Below are positions 6,307-13,736 of a DNA stretch of 15,788 bases, one piece after another. The position numbers and the translations under genes are program-made. The DNA lies in assembly GCA_023127875.1 (NCBI GenBank), contig JAGMFA010000031.1, forward strand, positions 1 to 15,788, given 5' to 3'. The DNA is from Candidatus Zixiibacteriota bacterium (GTDB lineage Bacteria; Zixibacteria; MSB-5A5; SM1-73). The notes under the pieces are model-generated. The model was not told the origin of the DNA. It worked only from the letters and a program-made list of their open reading frames with translations, and did no database searches. The first letter of the stretch is position 1. Each line of letters starts with the position of its first letter.

Positions 6307-7560
6307 TCAGAGGATATCTGGAGACGACACTTTAGCCCTGTCCATGATTTCATGCTCCACGCCAAGTACCTCCAATTCCTCCACTCCGCTCACTCCTTTA
6401 TGATCCACAAGAACATCGCGTTCCGGATGTTCAGAAACCCCTCTATAAGTCTGGAGATACTTGTTTATACATTCTTCCCAGTAGAAATGCTTCCTTTCCG
6501 TCTCCATAACCTCGTCTCTGTAAATTCGTTCAACTCCTTCTGCTATCTCTTCGGGGCTTTTGGGGTTCACTAAAACGTATTTACCGGAGACAACCTCCGG
6601 AAGGGCTCCAGCTTTGCTGCAGATCACCGGCTTGTTCATGGCACAAGTCTCCGCAGCGATGAGTCCGAAACCTTCGGTTAGCGAAGGAACCACAACACAA
6701 TCTGAAGCAGCGATATGTCTGACCAGCCTTTCTCTGGATAATTGGTTTTTCAGAACTATATTTTCATTCAACCTGAACTTCTCTATCAGCCTAATTATGT
6801 ATTCATATCTATGTTTAGGATCAGAAGCCAGAATCAGGAGAAGCTTTGAATTGGGTATCTTTCGGGAAATTAGCGGGACCGCCTCTATCAAATATTCTAT
6901 TCCTTTGGAGATACCGGCTCTGCCGTAAGACATATAGACGAACCTATCACTTAAACCCAACTCTTTTTTCACCTTCAGATGATCATATTTCGCTGGGTCA
7001 AATAGCTCATAGTCAACTCCGCAGTGTATTACTCTCAATCTTTCGCTCTTTAGCCCGATAGCCATCACTGAATTCTTGGTATGCTCAGAGATACAGATAT
7101 AATCATCAAAGGGCAATCTGATAATAAATTTTTCAAAAAGCTGATGTAACCTGGCAGAAAGCCAGTTCATTCCTTTGAAAGTCCTCCACAGCGCGCCCCA
7201 GACTTGCAGTACTGTGATAACAACTCTTTTCCCCTTAAGTTTGGCAACCAACCATGCCGGTAGGGCAGCATTATAGGTAGTGGTATGAACGACATCATAT
7301 CTGTTCGCCAATCTGAATATCTTTGGAAGCGCCAAAAAGGTAAACCAATAATGCGTGCCAAAGATTTTTGGGGTCAGGATCCGATACAATTTAACCCCAT
7401 GAAACAGCTCCTCTTTCTTTGTATTCGGGAATCTAGTGGTGATGACTCCAACCTCACATCCTTTTCTGACCAAGCCCTCAGCCACGGTCTGGTAAAGTAT
7501 TTCACCACCACCCACATGCGGATAGTAGTATTCTACGACGAATAGAATTCTCGTTTTCAA
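6307..7560 (-). CDS. GT4-family (GT-B fold) glycosyltransferase
   Basis: The 417-residue protein has the two-domain GT-B layout of GT4 retaining transferases. It has the N-terminal FVVEYYYPHVGGGE (7-20), the conserved turn YGRAGISKGIEYLIEA (212-227), and the nucleotide-sugar-binding EX7E pair E296 and E304 in TEGFGLIAAE. It should transfer a sugar from a nucleotide donor onto a lipid-linked or growing glycan at the inner membrane face. Donor and acceptor are unknown. The start is TTG at 7560, supported by AAGGAG 5 bases upstream. About 35 residues at the C-terminus, after RGVSEHPE, are low in family similarity and acidic. A broken duplicate of residues about 341-384 lies at 5131-5286. Confidence 0.93.
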   Translation of the reverse strand: MKTRILFVVEYYYPHVGGGEILYQTVAEGLVRKGCEVGVITTRFPNTKKEELFHGVKLYRILTPKIFGTHYWFTFLALPKIFRLANRYDVVHTTTYNAALPAWLVAKLKGKRVVITVLQVWGALWRTFKGMNWLSARLHQLFEKFIIRLPFDDYICISEHTKNSVMAIGLKSERLRVIHCGVDYELFDPAKYDHLKVKKELGLSDRFVYMSYGRAGISKGIEYLIEAVPLISRKIPNSKLLLILASDPKHRYEYIIRLIEKFRLNENIVLKNQLSRERLVRHIAASDCVVVPSLTEGFGLIAAETCAMNKPVICSKAGALPEVVSGKYVLVNPKSPEEIAEGVERIYRDEVMETERKHFYWEECINKYLQTYRGVSEHPERDVLVDHKGVSGVEELEVLGVEHEIMDRAKVSSPDIL

Positions 7561-7745
7561 TTCGGCTCCTTGCTAAGTGTAAAAGAATACTATCGTTGAC
7601 TCACATCATTTATGATACCAGCGCGAACTAAGAGTTCTCAAAAACGCCCCGGGCACAGCTAAGTCAAGATGATTGGTCTTAGAGCAGCCAGCCTTGAGTC
7701 CGAGATGGATAGCTGCAAGTGCTTCTGGCGACGGACCGTTTTACG

Positions 7746-9158
7746 TCAACCCTCCTTAGGGTCGCACCGTTCCATCTTCTTGCGGACAAACTTTAAGGAT
7801 GCCAAGCGCTTAGGTTGCGAAGAATGAGATTCTTCGACCGCTACTTGAGAAGATTGTTGCTTTTTCGTTTTCAATCCGAGAATACTCATGAAAAAACTGG
7901 AGAAGATTACCTGCACGCCAAGTATCAGTGATGTGACGGCTGGAATAACCAGGCGCAAGCTCTTAGGATATGAGAGCTCCCCAAAACCTAAATTGGCCCA
8001 ATACACTAAAGCGCCTATTAGAAGACCTAGGCCGGATAAGGTCAAAATAAACCCGATTAAAAGGCCTACCTCAAGGGTAATAATAGAGAAAAGACGGTTT
8101 AGTCTCGGATCTTCTGGAAGCAATCCCTCGGATACCGCAAATATTTTAGTGAACGCGGCAAATGAGATCAACTGAAAGCTCAAAATAATGGCCATACCGG
8201 AAACTAAAAGAGTATTGGTATCGAAAAATGCCATCCCAAGTCTTAGAGGTCCCTGAAGCAGCAAGGCAAAGAAGAACGCTCCCACAAGAAAACCTATCAT
8301 CCCTGGAAAAAGGAAAAGCCACTTGGGACTATACGTCAGCATAAACCGAAGGTGCCGCCAGCCATCACGCCAACTCCTAAGGTGAGGAGGCTGTGATCGT
8401 CCATCCTTATACAAGGTTATTGGTATCTGGGTTATTCTCATTTTGTTCAATGTGGCTTTTATCACCATTTCAGATGCAAATTCCATTCCGGTAGTCCGCA
8501 TGTCCAGCTTCTGATAAGCTTCTTTGCGGAATGCACGCAGTCCGCAATGAAAATCCGAAATCGGACTCCGAAAGAAGAGTCGACCTATTCCGCTCAACAC
8601 AGGATTACCAATCCACCTGTGTTTCCAAGGCATGGCGCCAGGCACAACCGTCCCCCCACCTGAAGGTAAACGACAACCCATCACCAAGTCATAGCCCTCT
8701 CGCAGTTTTTCAATGAATGGGAATATATAGGAAAAATCGTAACTATCATCGGCATCTCCCATAATTATGTACCGCCCTTTGGCAGCCTCGATGCCTTCCG
8801 CGAGTGCACTTCCGTAACCTTTTGCTTCGACGGGGACCACTCGGGCACCACTCTGTTGTGCGATCTCCCTCGACCCATCTGTGCTTCCATTATCGGCTAT
8901 TATGATCTCTGCTCTGAGGTCATGTTGTCGGATGGACTCCTGGGCCTTTCTGATACACCTTCTGAGAGTCTCTGCCTCATTCAAACACGGCATCACTATT
9001 GACACTTCCAGTTCAGATACGTCCCTCTCTATTACAGTTGTGGCCTCGGGTTCGTTATAAGCCGGCATCACCGCTGAAACCCCAACTTCCCCGAATTCTG
9101 GGTCGTGAGGTTTAGCGTTCCCCTCTGTTCGACGAATTCTGTATCGTAAGATTGGCAT
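7746..9158 (-). CDS. GT2 glycosyltransferase, dolichol-phosphate-mannose-synthase-like, with four membrane helices
   Basis: The 470-residue protein joins a GT-A catalytic domain to a membrane tail. VSIVMPCLNE (52-61) opens the fold, ADNGSTDGS is at 88-96, the metal-binding DADD is at 135-138 and GMEFASEM at 224-231. Four hydrophobic segments follow at about 280-301, 316-340, 363-387 and 402-427. This resembles DPM1/GtrB-type enzymes, which charge a polyprenyl phosphate with a sugar for use outside the membrane and so could feed the GT-C protein encoded just upstream. ATG 9158 has AGGGGAT 8 bases upstream, and the gene starts 3 bases after the preceding stop, indicating translational coupling. 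Oddly, residues 27-36 (VSAVMPAYNE) repeat the strand-1 motif before the true domain. The basic C-terminus is unassigned. Confidence 0.92.
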   Translation of the reverse strand: MPILRYRIRRTEGNAKPHDPEFGEVGVSAVMPAYNEPEATTVIERDVSELEVSIVMPCLNEAETLRRCIRKAQESIRQHDLRAEIIIADNGSTDGSREIAQQSGARVVPVEAKGYGSALAEGIEAAKGRYIIMGDADDSYDFSYIFPFIEKLREGYDLVMGCRLPSGGGTVVPGAMPWKHRWIGNPVLSGIGRLFFRSPISDFHCGLRAFRKEAYQKLDMRTTGMEFASEMVIKATLNKMRITQIPITLYKDGRSQPPHLRSWRDGWRHLRFMLTYSPKWLFLFPGMIGFLVGAFFFALLLQGPLRLGMAFFDTNTLLVSGMAIILSFQLISFAAFTKIFAVSEGLLPEDPRLNRLFSIITLEVGLLIGFILTLSGLGLLIGALVYWANLGFGELSYPKSLRLVIPAVTSLILGVQVIFSSFFMSILGLKTKKQQSSQVAVEESHSSQPKRLASLKFVRKKMERCDPKEG

Positions 9159-9161
9159 TTT

Positions 9162-11357
9162 TCAATATCCCCTAATCTCTGTCAATTGACTTAACAGGCG
9201 AATATTTTGCGGATGCAGTTTTAGAGCTTTTTCCCATTCCTCGATCGCCAAAAGCCGATAATTATAACTCCTTTCTTGGTTGTACTGATCGAAATATACT
9301 GCGCCCAAGACCTCATGAGCAAACGAACTGGTTGGATCGAATGTTGAAGCTCTTTCCAAAAACAGAACAGCCTTCTCGTAATCTTGCCTATCATAGTAGA
9401 TCTCCGCTAAAGTCATATATCCACTGAAATTTCGGGGATGATTCGAAACAAACTGATTGAGCAGGACTATGGCTGAGTCAATTTGATCCTCTTGGATCAG
9501 CAACTTCGCTTTCTCAAAATCGGACAATTTGTAGTTTTTGGTTTTCGGGTTTCCGCTCGATTCTGCCACCCTTAGAATCTGAACCGGGAAATTTCTTAAA
9601 CGATAGGTGGCAACAGGTCTGGCGTTTTTCATAACTTCAGGATAATCTGTGAAAGCTTGCTCTCTTTGTCCACCCTCTGCTTCCAGGGCCAGATGTGTTA
9701 TCGGATGCCTCAGGAAAAGATCAGGATCCACCTTCCAAGGAAGAAACATATGCATAAGCACTTTTAACTCATTATCTAAAACCAGAGTGGGGGAATAGGG
9801 TCCGGATATCACCGCTTCTTGGCCCAGTATCTGACCCAAGTCCTCAGAAGAATGAAGAAGAGAGTATTGTGTATTTCTGGCAAAAGCCCAAAACTGCGCA
9901 CCATTGATGATAACAACCAATAAGATCGCTTCTGCTACGATTACTATCTTGTGCGCTTTCATATGTAAGGAAGGTTTCCATCTTTTCACATCATGAAAAA
10001 CGTAAGTCAGAGGAAAAGAGAGGAAAAACGAGAGCATTATAATTGAATTCAACTGGACGGTTTGTCCGAACATCTTCAGAAAAAAGGACATGGTATGAAA
10101 TACAAGAAATGAAGCTACGGGAATGGAAAATATCCAAAACCACACACTCCTTTTAGGCTTCTTCTTAACCTCGGAGGGGTTCAAAAAGTCGGCAAGGCAA
10201 AAGGCCGCCAAGGCACACATGGGAGGAATCAGGAACACTTGATACCTTAAAGGACGATAGTTCCAGGGCATTAGAGCGAAAATGCCCACCACAAGCCACA
10301 ATGCGAAAAAAAGCTCTAATCTCGAGCATGATTCAAGATTTTTGAGAATGCCTTTGACTTTGAAGATTCTAAAAAAGAGTCCTAATAGAAAAAGCAGGGA
10401 CAAAATGAAAAGAAAGGGCATTCTGTAGAAAAGATCTGTGCCCAGTGAGTATTTTTTACTAGCAAAAACGTGGGTTACCCCGCCAAAAGAGAAGAGCGAA
10501 TAAATGAAATCAGAGGGTGACTCAAAACCCCTGGGAGAACCGTACAGTCCCACCGACATTCCAGAGACGAACTGAGATACAGTCTCACCAAAAGGAGAGT
10601 AAATCAGAAAAAACCAGAGTAATGCCAGCGAGGAAGAGCCAGCGGCAAAAAATAGAATGAGGGAGTACTTAATCTTCCGGTGATCGGCTGAAAGCTTCTC
10701 TAAAGCACTAAAGACGACCACGCCCAAACATACTAGGAGTATGAACATGGCTAACATTTTACCGAAGAATATCGAAACGGCAAAACAAACGCCGGAAGGG
10801 ATCAAAAGCCAGCCTCTTTTGAAACCTAACACAAAAAAGTAAATCCCCAGAGCGATAAAGAAGATTACTGAAACTTCGGCAAAAGTGCTACGGCTGTACA
10901 TCACGAGAATGTAATTGATGCCCAAGAAAAACGTCGCCAAAAGGGCGGTTTTCTTGTCTTTCCCTTTTTTAATCGCCAGATAGAAAAAGATCAGAGTGAG
11001 GAAACTTAAAGTGGCAGCCACAAAGTTGGCTTGCCAGCGTCCTACCCCCAAAAGCTTGAAAAAGAAGAAAGAAATCAAAGTCAGGGCCGAATTCAAACAT
11101 AAGACAAGATTATGCCCGAAAAGGTCCCAGCTACCCCACAATGCTTTGCTTCTGGCAAAGGAGGTATATTGATCAGGATCAGTGTTAACATCCTGGCTCC
11201 AGGACAAATTCAAAGGGGGATCCGCAGATAAGCAAAAGCATCTTAGAAAAACTGCCAAGCCGATTATTAGGGCAAATAGAAGAACGCTAGTGGTAGAGGA
11301 GCTCAAGAAACGTATTCCGAGAAACCCTTTCTCTTGGAGCTTGGGGGACGGTATCAT
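9162..11357 (-). CDS. Multi-membrane GT-C-like glycosyltransferase with C-terminal TPR repeats
   Basis: The 731-residue protein has a first hydrophobic helix near 24-43 and then a loop rich in acidic residues (D46-PP, D56, D60-PD62) in the place where PMT/ArnT-type GT-C enzymes carry catalytic aspartates. About ten further hydrophobic segments follow to roughly residue 490. An extracytoplasmic region comes next, and then at about 610-725 three TPR-like units (for example SGYMTLAEIYYDRQDYEKAV). GT-C enzymes use polyprenyl-phosphate sugars outside the membrane, which fits the GT2 gene that follows. The TPR part may bind a protein acceptor or partner, which is an inference. ATG 11357 has a modest AGGT 8 bases upstream. 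It is the first gene of the minus-strand cluster. Acceptor and sugar are unknown. Confidence 0.82.
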   Translation of the reverse strand: MIPSPKLQEKGFLGIRFLSSSTTSVLLFALIIGLAVFLRCFCLSADPPLNLSWSQDVNTDPDQYTSFARSKALWGSWDLFGHNLVLCLNSALTLISFFFFKLLGVGRWQANFVAATLSFLTLIFFYLAIKKGKDKKTALLATFFLGINYILVMYSRSTFAEVSVIFFIALGIYFFVLGFKRGWLLIPSGVCFAVSIFFGKMLAMFILLVCLGVVVFSALEKLSADHRKIKYSLILFFAAGSSSLALLWFFLIYSPFGETVSQFVSGMSVGLYGSPRGFESPSDFIYSLFSFGGVTHVFASKKYSLGTDLFYRMPFLFILSLLFLLGLFFRIFKVKGILKNLESCSRLELFFALWLVVGIFALMPWNYRPLRYQVFLIPPMCALAAFCLADFLNPSEVKKKPKRSVWFWIFSIPVASFLVFHTMSFFLKMFGQTVQLNSIIMLSFFLSFPLTYVFHDVKRWKPSLHMKAHKIVIVAEAILLVVIINGAQFWAFARNTQYSLLHSSEDLGQILGQEAVISGPYSPTLVLDNELKVLMHMFLPWKVDPDLFLRHPITHLALEAEGGQREQAFTDYPEVMKNARPVATYRLRNFPVQILRVAESSGNPKTKNYKLSDFEKAKLLIQEDQIDSAIVLLNQFVSNHPRNFSGYMTLAEIYYDRQDYEKAVLFLERASTFDPTSSFAHEVLGAVYFDQYNQERSYNYRLLAIEEWEKALKLHPQNIRLLSQLTEIRGY

Positions 11358-11386
11358 GTTATTCTACCTGGATTTCACTGATTCTT

Positions 11387-11402
11387 TGGCACGGGATTCG
11401 CA
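11387..11402 (+). promoter_or_regulatory. Sigma-54-type (-24/-12) promoter-like site
   Basis: TGGCACG-GGAT-TCGCA differs from the consensus TGGCACG-N4-TTGCA at one base and keeps the GG-N10-GC core (11388-11389 and 11400-11401). It points right, away from the glycan operon. About 53 bases downstream is AAGGAGG (11455-11461), followed at 11467 by a TTG frame of only 15 codons. A sigma-54 activator gene lies 2.3 kb away. Chance occurrence is possible. Confidence 0.35.
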
Positions 11403-11835
11403 ACGCAATCGTTTCAATTCCATTGGTTTTATCGACAGTTTGCACACCCCACTTAAGGAGGATTTTTTGCTAACCGTCTTTGCTCCAGCCCGCTCTCCAG
11501 TCTCGGTCTTATGATTAATTGTTCGAGAGTATTTGAAGGATATTTAGATATTGTGAAAGCAATGCTCAGAGGGCGTGAATTTCTGTATATATGTACTGGA
11601 TGGTCAAGGATTCAAGGTTCTTCCTGCAAACATGAGTTTTGATGACGAGTAATTATAATCGAGGGTTATCTTATTCAAAAAACCCGCGCAGAAGTTTTGT
11701 GCCAAATTTGTGCCTACTTTGAGTCAAAATAGATCAAACTACATCAAAACAAATCAAAATAACCGTAATTGACAAATTCTTGTTTATTAACGTCTTAGGT
11801 TGTAATTCGGTGCTGGACAGTAACTTATAGAAATG
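11403..11835. other. Intergenic region, apparent debris between glycan cluster and tRNA fragment
   Basis: There is no convincing gene. A strong Shine-Dalgarno-like AAGGAGG at 11455-11461 leads into a frame that stops after 15 codons. A stretch at about 11565-11650 translates without stops in one frame (it includes EGVNFCIYVLDGQGFKVLP) but has no start and no family I recognise. I saw no integrase motifs on either strand. Confidence 0.4.
11696..11760. repeat. Iterons: paired TTTGTGCC and four 10-base ATCAAAAY repeats
   Basis: TTTGTGCC occurs at 11696-11703 and 11707-11714 (period 11). Directly after, four 10-base units stand head to tail at 11721-11760: GAGTCAAAAT, AGATCAAACT, ACATCAAAAC and AAATCAAAAT. 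Helical-period repeats about 80 bases from the tRNA fragment resemble protein-binding arm sites of integrated elements, but this is an inference from position. Confidence 0.5.
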
Positions 11836-11921
11836 CCTTGATTCGAATCCCAGTCTCTCCGTTCTAATTATTTGTGTTGCAATGGGTTATGGTTGCAAGT
11901 GGAAAGAAGCTTACACGAATA
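11836..11921 (+). repeat. Right copy of tRNA-Ser 3'-end duplication (attR-like)
   Basis: Positions 11836-11861 repeat the last 26 bases of tRNA-Ser with two changes, both in the 5' strand of the T stem. The rest of the tRNA is absent. The flank to about 11921 aligns with the flank of the tRNA at about two thirds identity and keeps the inverted repeat TTTGTGT (11871-11877) / ACACGAA (11913-11919), with a G-U pair where the left copy has G-C. Confidence 0.65.
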
Positions 11922-12071
11922 CCACCAGACGAATCATTGTTCCTTCACTTTTAATTTTCACAATAAGCTTTAGATAGCCCTTTGCTGTGCTCACAACGAA
12001 ATTCCTTGACAATCCAGAATCGAATCAATAATATTCTACACGGAGAGCCAAAACCGGATTGGTTTTTTAGA

Positions 12072-12100
12072 TTAACTTTGGTTACCAACTTTCGTATAAT
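12072..12100 (+). promoter_or_regulatory. Promoter of the two-component operon
   Basis: TTAACT (12072-12077) and a perfect TATAAT (12095-12100) are separated by 17 bases. Predicted initiation near 12107 gives a leader of about 39 bases before the kinase ATG. The kinase-regulator pair therefore seems to have a housekeeping sigma factor promoter, and I see no sigma-54 site immediately upstream. Confidence 0.5.
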
Positions 12101-12145
12101 GATTGGAAGCTTGTGAAATAATTCACTAATAAAAGGGGATCGCTT

Positions 12146-13711
12146 ATGTGGCGGAAAAGTATTGGGGTAAAGCTGATTTTGGTGGTGGGGTTTATCTTGA
12201 TATTGTCCATGGGGATCTTTGCATACGTCAACATCGCCTCTCAGAAAAAACAACTGATAGGTGAGGTGATGCGGGGTGCTATAAGGATAAGTGAGACGGT
12301 AAGAAGAAGCACCAGATATGATATGCTGAGATACCAAAGTGACGATGTGCATCGGATCATTGAGACCATAGGAGAGCAGGAGGGTTTGGAGAAGATCAGG
12401 GTTTTCAACAAAGATGGCAAAATAATGTTCTCCACTGATAAGGCTGAGATTGGAGAAATGGTGGACAAGAAAGCTGAAGCCTGCTATGCCTGTCATTCAG
12501 CGGAGAAACCCCTGGAGAGACTGGATACGCCAGACCGCTCCAGAATTTTCAAAGCCAAGACAGATCACAGAGTATTAGGGGTCATCTCTGCTATATATAA
12601 TGAACCCGATTGTTATACCCCGGACTGCCATGCCCATCCCCCAGAACAGAAGGTTTTGGGAGTTCTGGACATTGGGATGTCCTTAGCCGACGTGGATAAG
12701 GAGATCAAAGGTGCCCAAAACAAAATGATCTTCTTCGCAGTGATTGCCTTTTTGGTGATCTCGGTGACTATTAGCATCTCCATCAATCGATATGTCACTC
12801 GTCCTGTCAGGGAATTGGTCAAAGGAACCCAAAAAATCGCTGAAGGGGACCTAAGCAATGGCATTTCCATCAGAACTCAAGATGAGATCGGACAGCTGGC
12901 TTCCGCATTCACTAGGATGACCTTGGATTTGAAAAAGGCAGATGAAAAACTAATCGATTGGGGGAAGACTTTGGAGCAGAAAGTGCAGCAGAGGACTGAA
13001 GAGTTGAGAAAGACCGAGAATCAGTTGATTCAGTCGGATAAGGTGGCCTCTTTAGGTAAATTGGCTGCTGGAGTTGCTCATGAGATCAACAGCCCATTGA
13101 CCGGAATTCTGACCTACTCTTCCCTCCTTTTTAAAGCCAAGGAAAAAGGAGATCCGGAAAAGGAGGATTTAGAGGTCATCGTAAATGAGACCAATCGATG
13201 CAAAATGATCGTTAAGGGTCTTTTAGACTTTGCCAGACAGACCGAACCCCAAAAGACTTTGTCCGATATAAATGAAGTGATAGCTAAATCGATTAATTTG
13301 ATTTCTCATCAAGCCAGTTTGCAAAATGTCAAAATTGAGAAGAAAATCGAACTGGATTTACCTAAAGTAATGATAGATATAGGGCAGATTCAACAGGTGT
13401 TTATTAATATCTTGCTCAATGCTATTGAGGCAATGCCCCAGGGAGGAACTTTGACTGTATCTTCCGGGATCGAAAATGAGATGGCAGCTGTTCGATTTAC
13501 TGATACCGGCATTGGGATTCCACAAGAGAATTTGCCAAAAATCTTGGATCCTTTCTTCACCACCAAAAAACAAGGAAAGGGAACTGGTTTGGGACTTTCC
13601 GTGAGCTACGGCATAATTGAAAGGCACAGAGGGAAATTGGAAGTGAAAAGTAAGGTGGGAAAGGGCACCACTTTTACTGTAAAGTTACCCATAGAAGAAA
13701 AAACTGCTTGA
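12146..13711 (+). CDS. Membrane sensor histidine kinase with CxxCH and Cx4CH motifs in its sensor domain
   Basis: The 521-residue kinase has helix 1 at about 9-29, an extracytoplasmic sensor of roughly 160 residues, helix 2 at about 192-213, HAMP to about 265, and a coiled linker. The HisKA H-box is [13 protein letters not shown] with phospho-acceptor H312. The ATPase domain carries N425 ([10 protein letters not shown]), the G1 box DTGIGIP (453-459) and the G2 box GKGTGLGLS. The sensor contains CYACH (113-117, a classical c-type haem motif), and [10 protein letters not shown] with C156, C161 and H162, an unusual Cx4CH. Covalent haem binding for redox or gas sensing is likely but inferred, and metal binding is an alternative. 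AAAAGGGG 7 bases upstream supports ATG 12146. The regulator gene follows after 25 bases. Confidence 0.92.
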   Translation: MWRKSIGVKLILVVGFILILSMGIFAYVNIASQKKQLIGEVMRGAIRISETVRRSTRYDMLRYQSDDVHRIIETIGEQEGLEKIRVFNKDGKIMFSTDKAEIGEMVDKKAEACYACHSAEKPLERLDTPDRSRIFKAKTDHRVLGVISAIYNEPDCYTPDCHAHPPEQKVLGVLDIGMSLADVDKEIKGAQNKMIFFAVIAFLVISVTISISINRYVTRPVRELVKGTQKIAEGDLSNGISIRTQDEIGQLASAFTRMTLDLKKADEKLIDWGKTLEQKVQQRTEELRKTENQLIQSDKVASLGKLAAGVAHEINSPLTGILTYSSLLFKAKEKGDPEKEDLEVIVNETNRCKMIVKGLLDFARQTEPQKTLSDINEVIAKSINLISHQASLQNVKIEKKIELDLPKVMIDIGQIQQVFINILLNAIEAMPQGGTLTVSSGIENEMAAVRFTDTGIGIPQENLPKILDPFFTTKKQGKGTGLGLSVSYGIIERHRGKLEVKSKVGKGTTFTVKLPIEEKTA

Positions 13712-13736
13712 GATGTAGAAAACGGAGAACTAGTAT

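Noticed and set aside
7346..7361. Second TGGCACG-like site on the minus strand inside the GT4 gene
   Set aside because: The -12 GC is missing at the required spacing and it lies inside a coding sequence.
11182..11514. A 110-residue + strand ORF
   Set aside because: Its first half is antisense to the GT-C gene. Only the last 15 codons follow a ribosome binding site, which is reported as a separate observation.
11721..11760. Possible CRISPR or tandem repeat array
   Set aside because: The units are 10 bases long with no spacers and no cas genes nearby, so it is an iteron-like repeat and not a CRISPR array.
11520..11835. Search for an integrase remnant between the glycan cluster and the tRNA fragment
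   Set aside because: Frames checked by eye show no tyrosine recombinase catalytic pattern, so I do not claim one even though the context invites it.
11951..12496. A 181-residue minus-strand ORF
   Set aside because: It is antisense to the start of the histidine kinase and its promoter, with no recognisable domain. The kinase frame has clear motifs.
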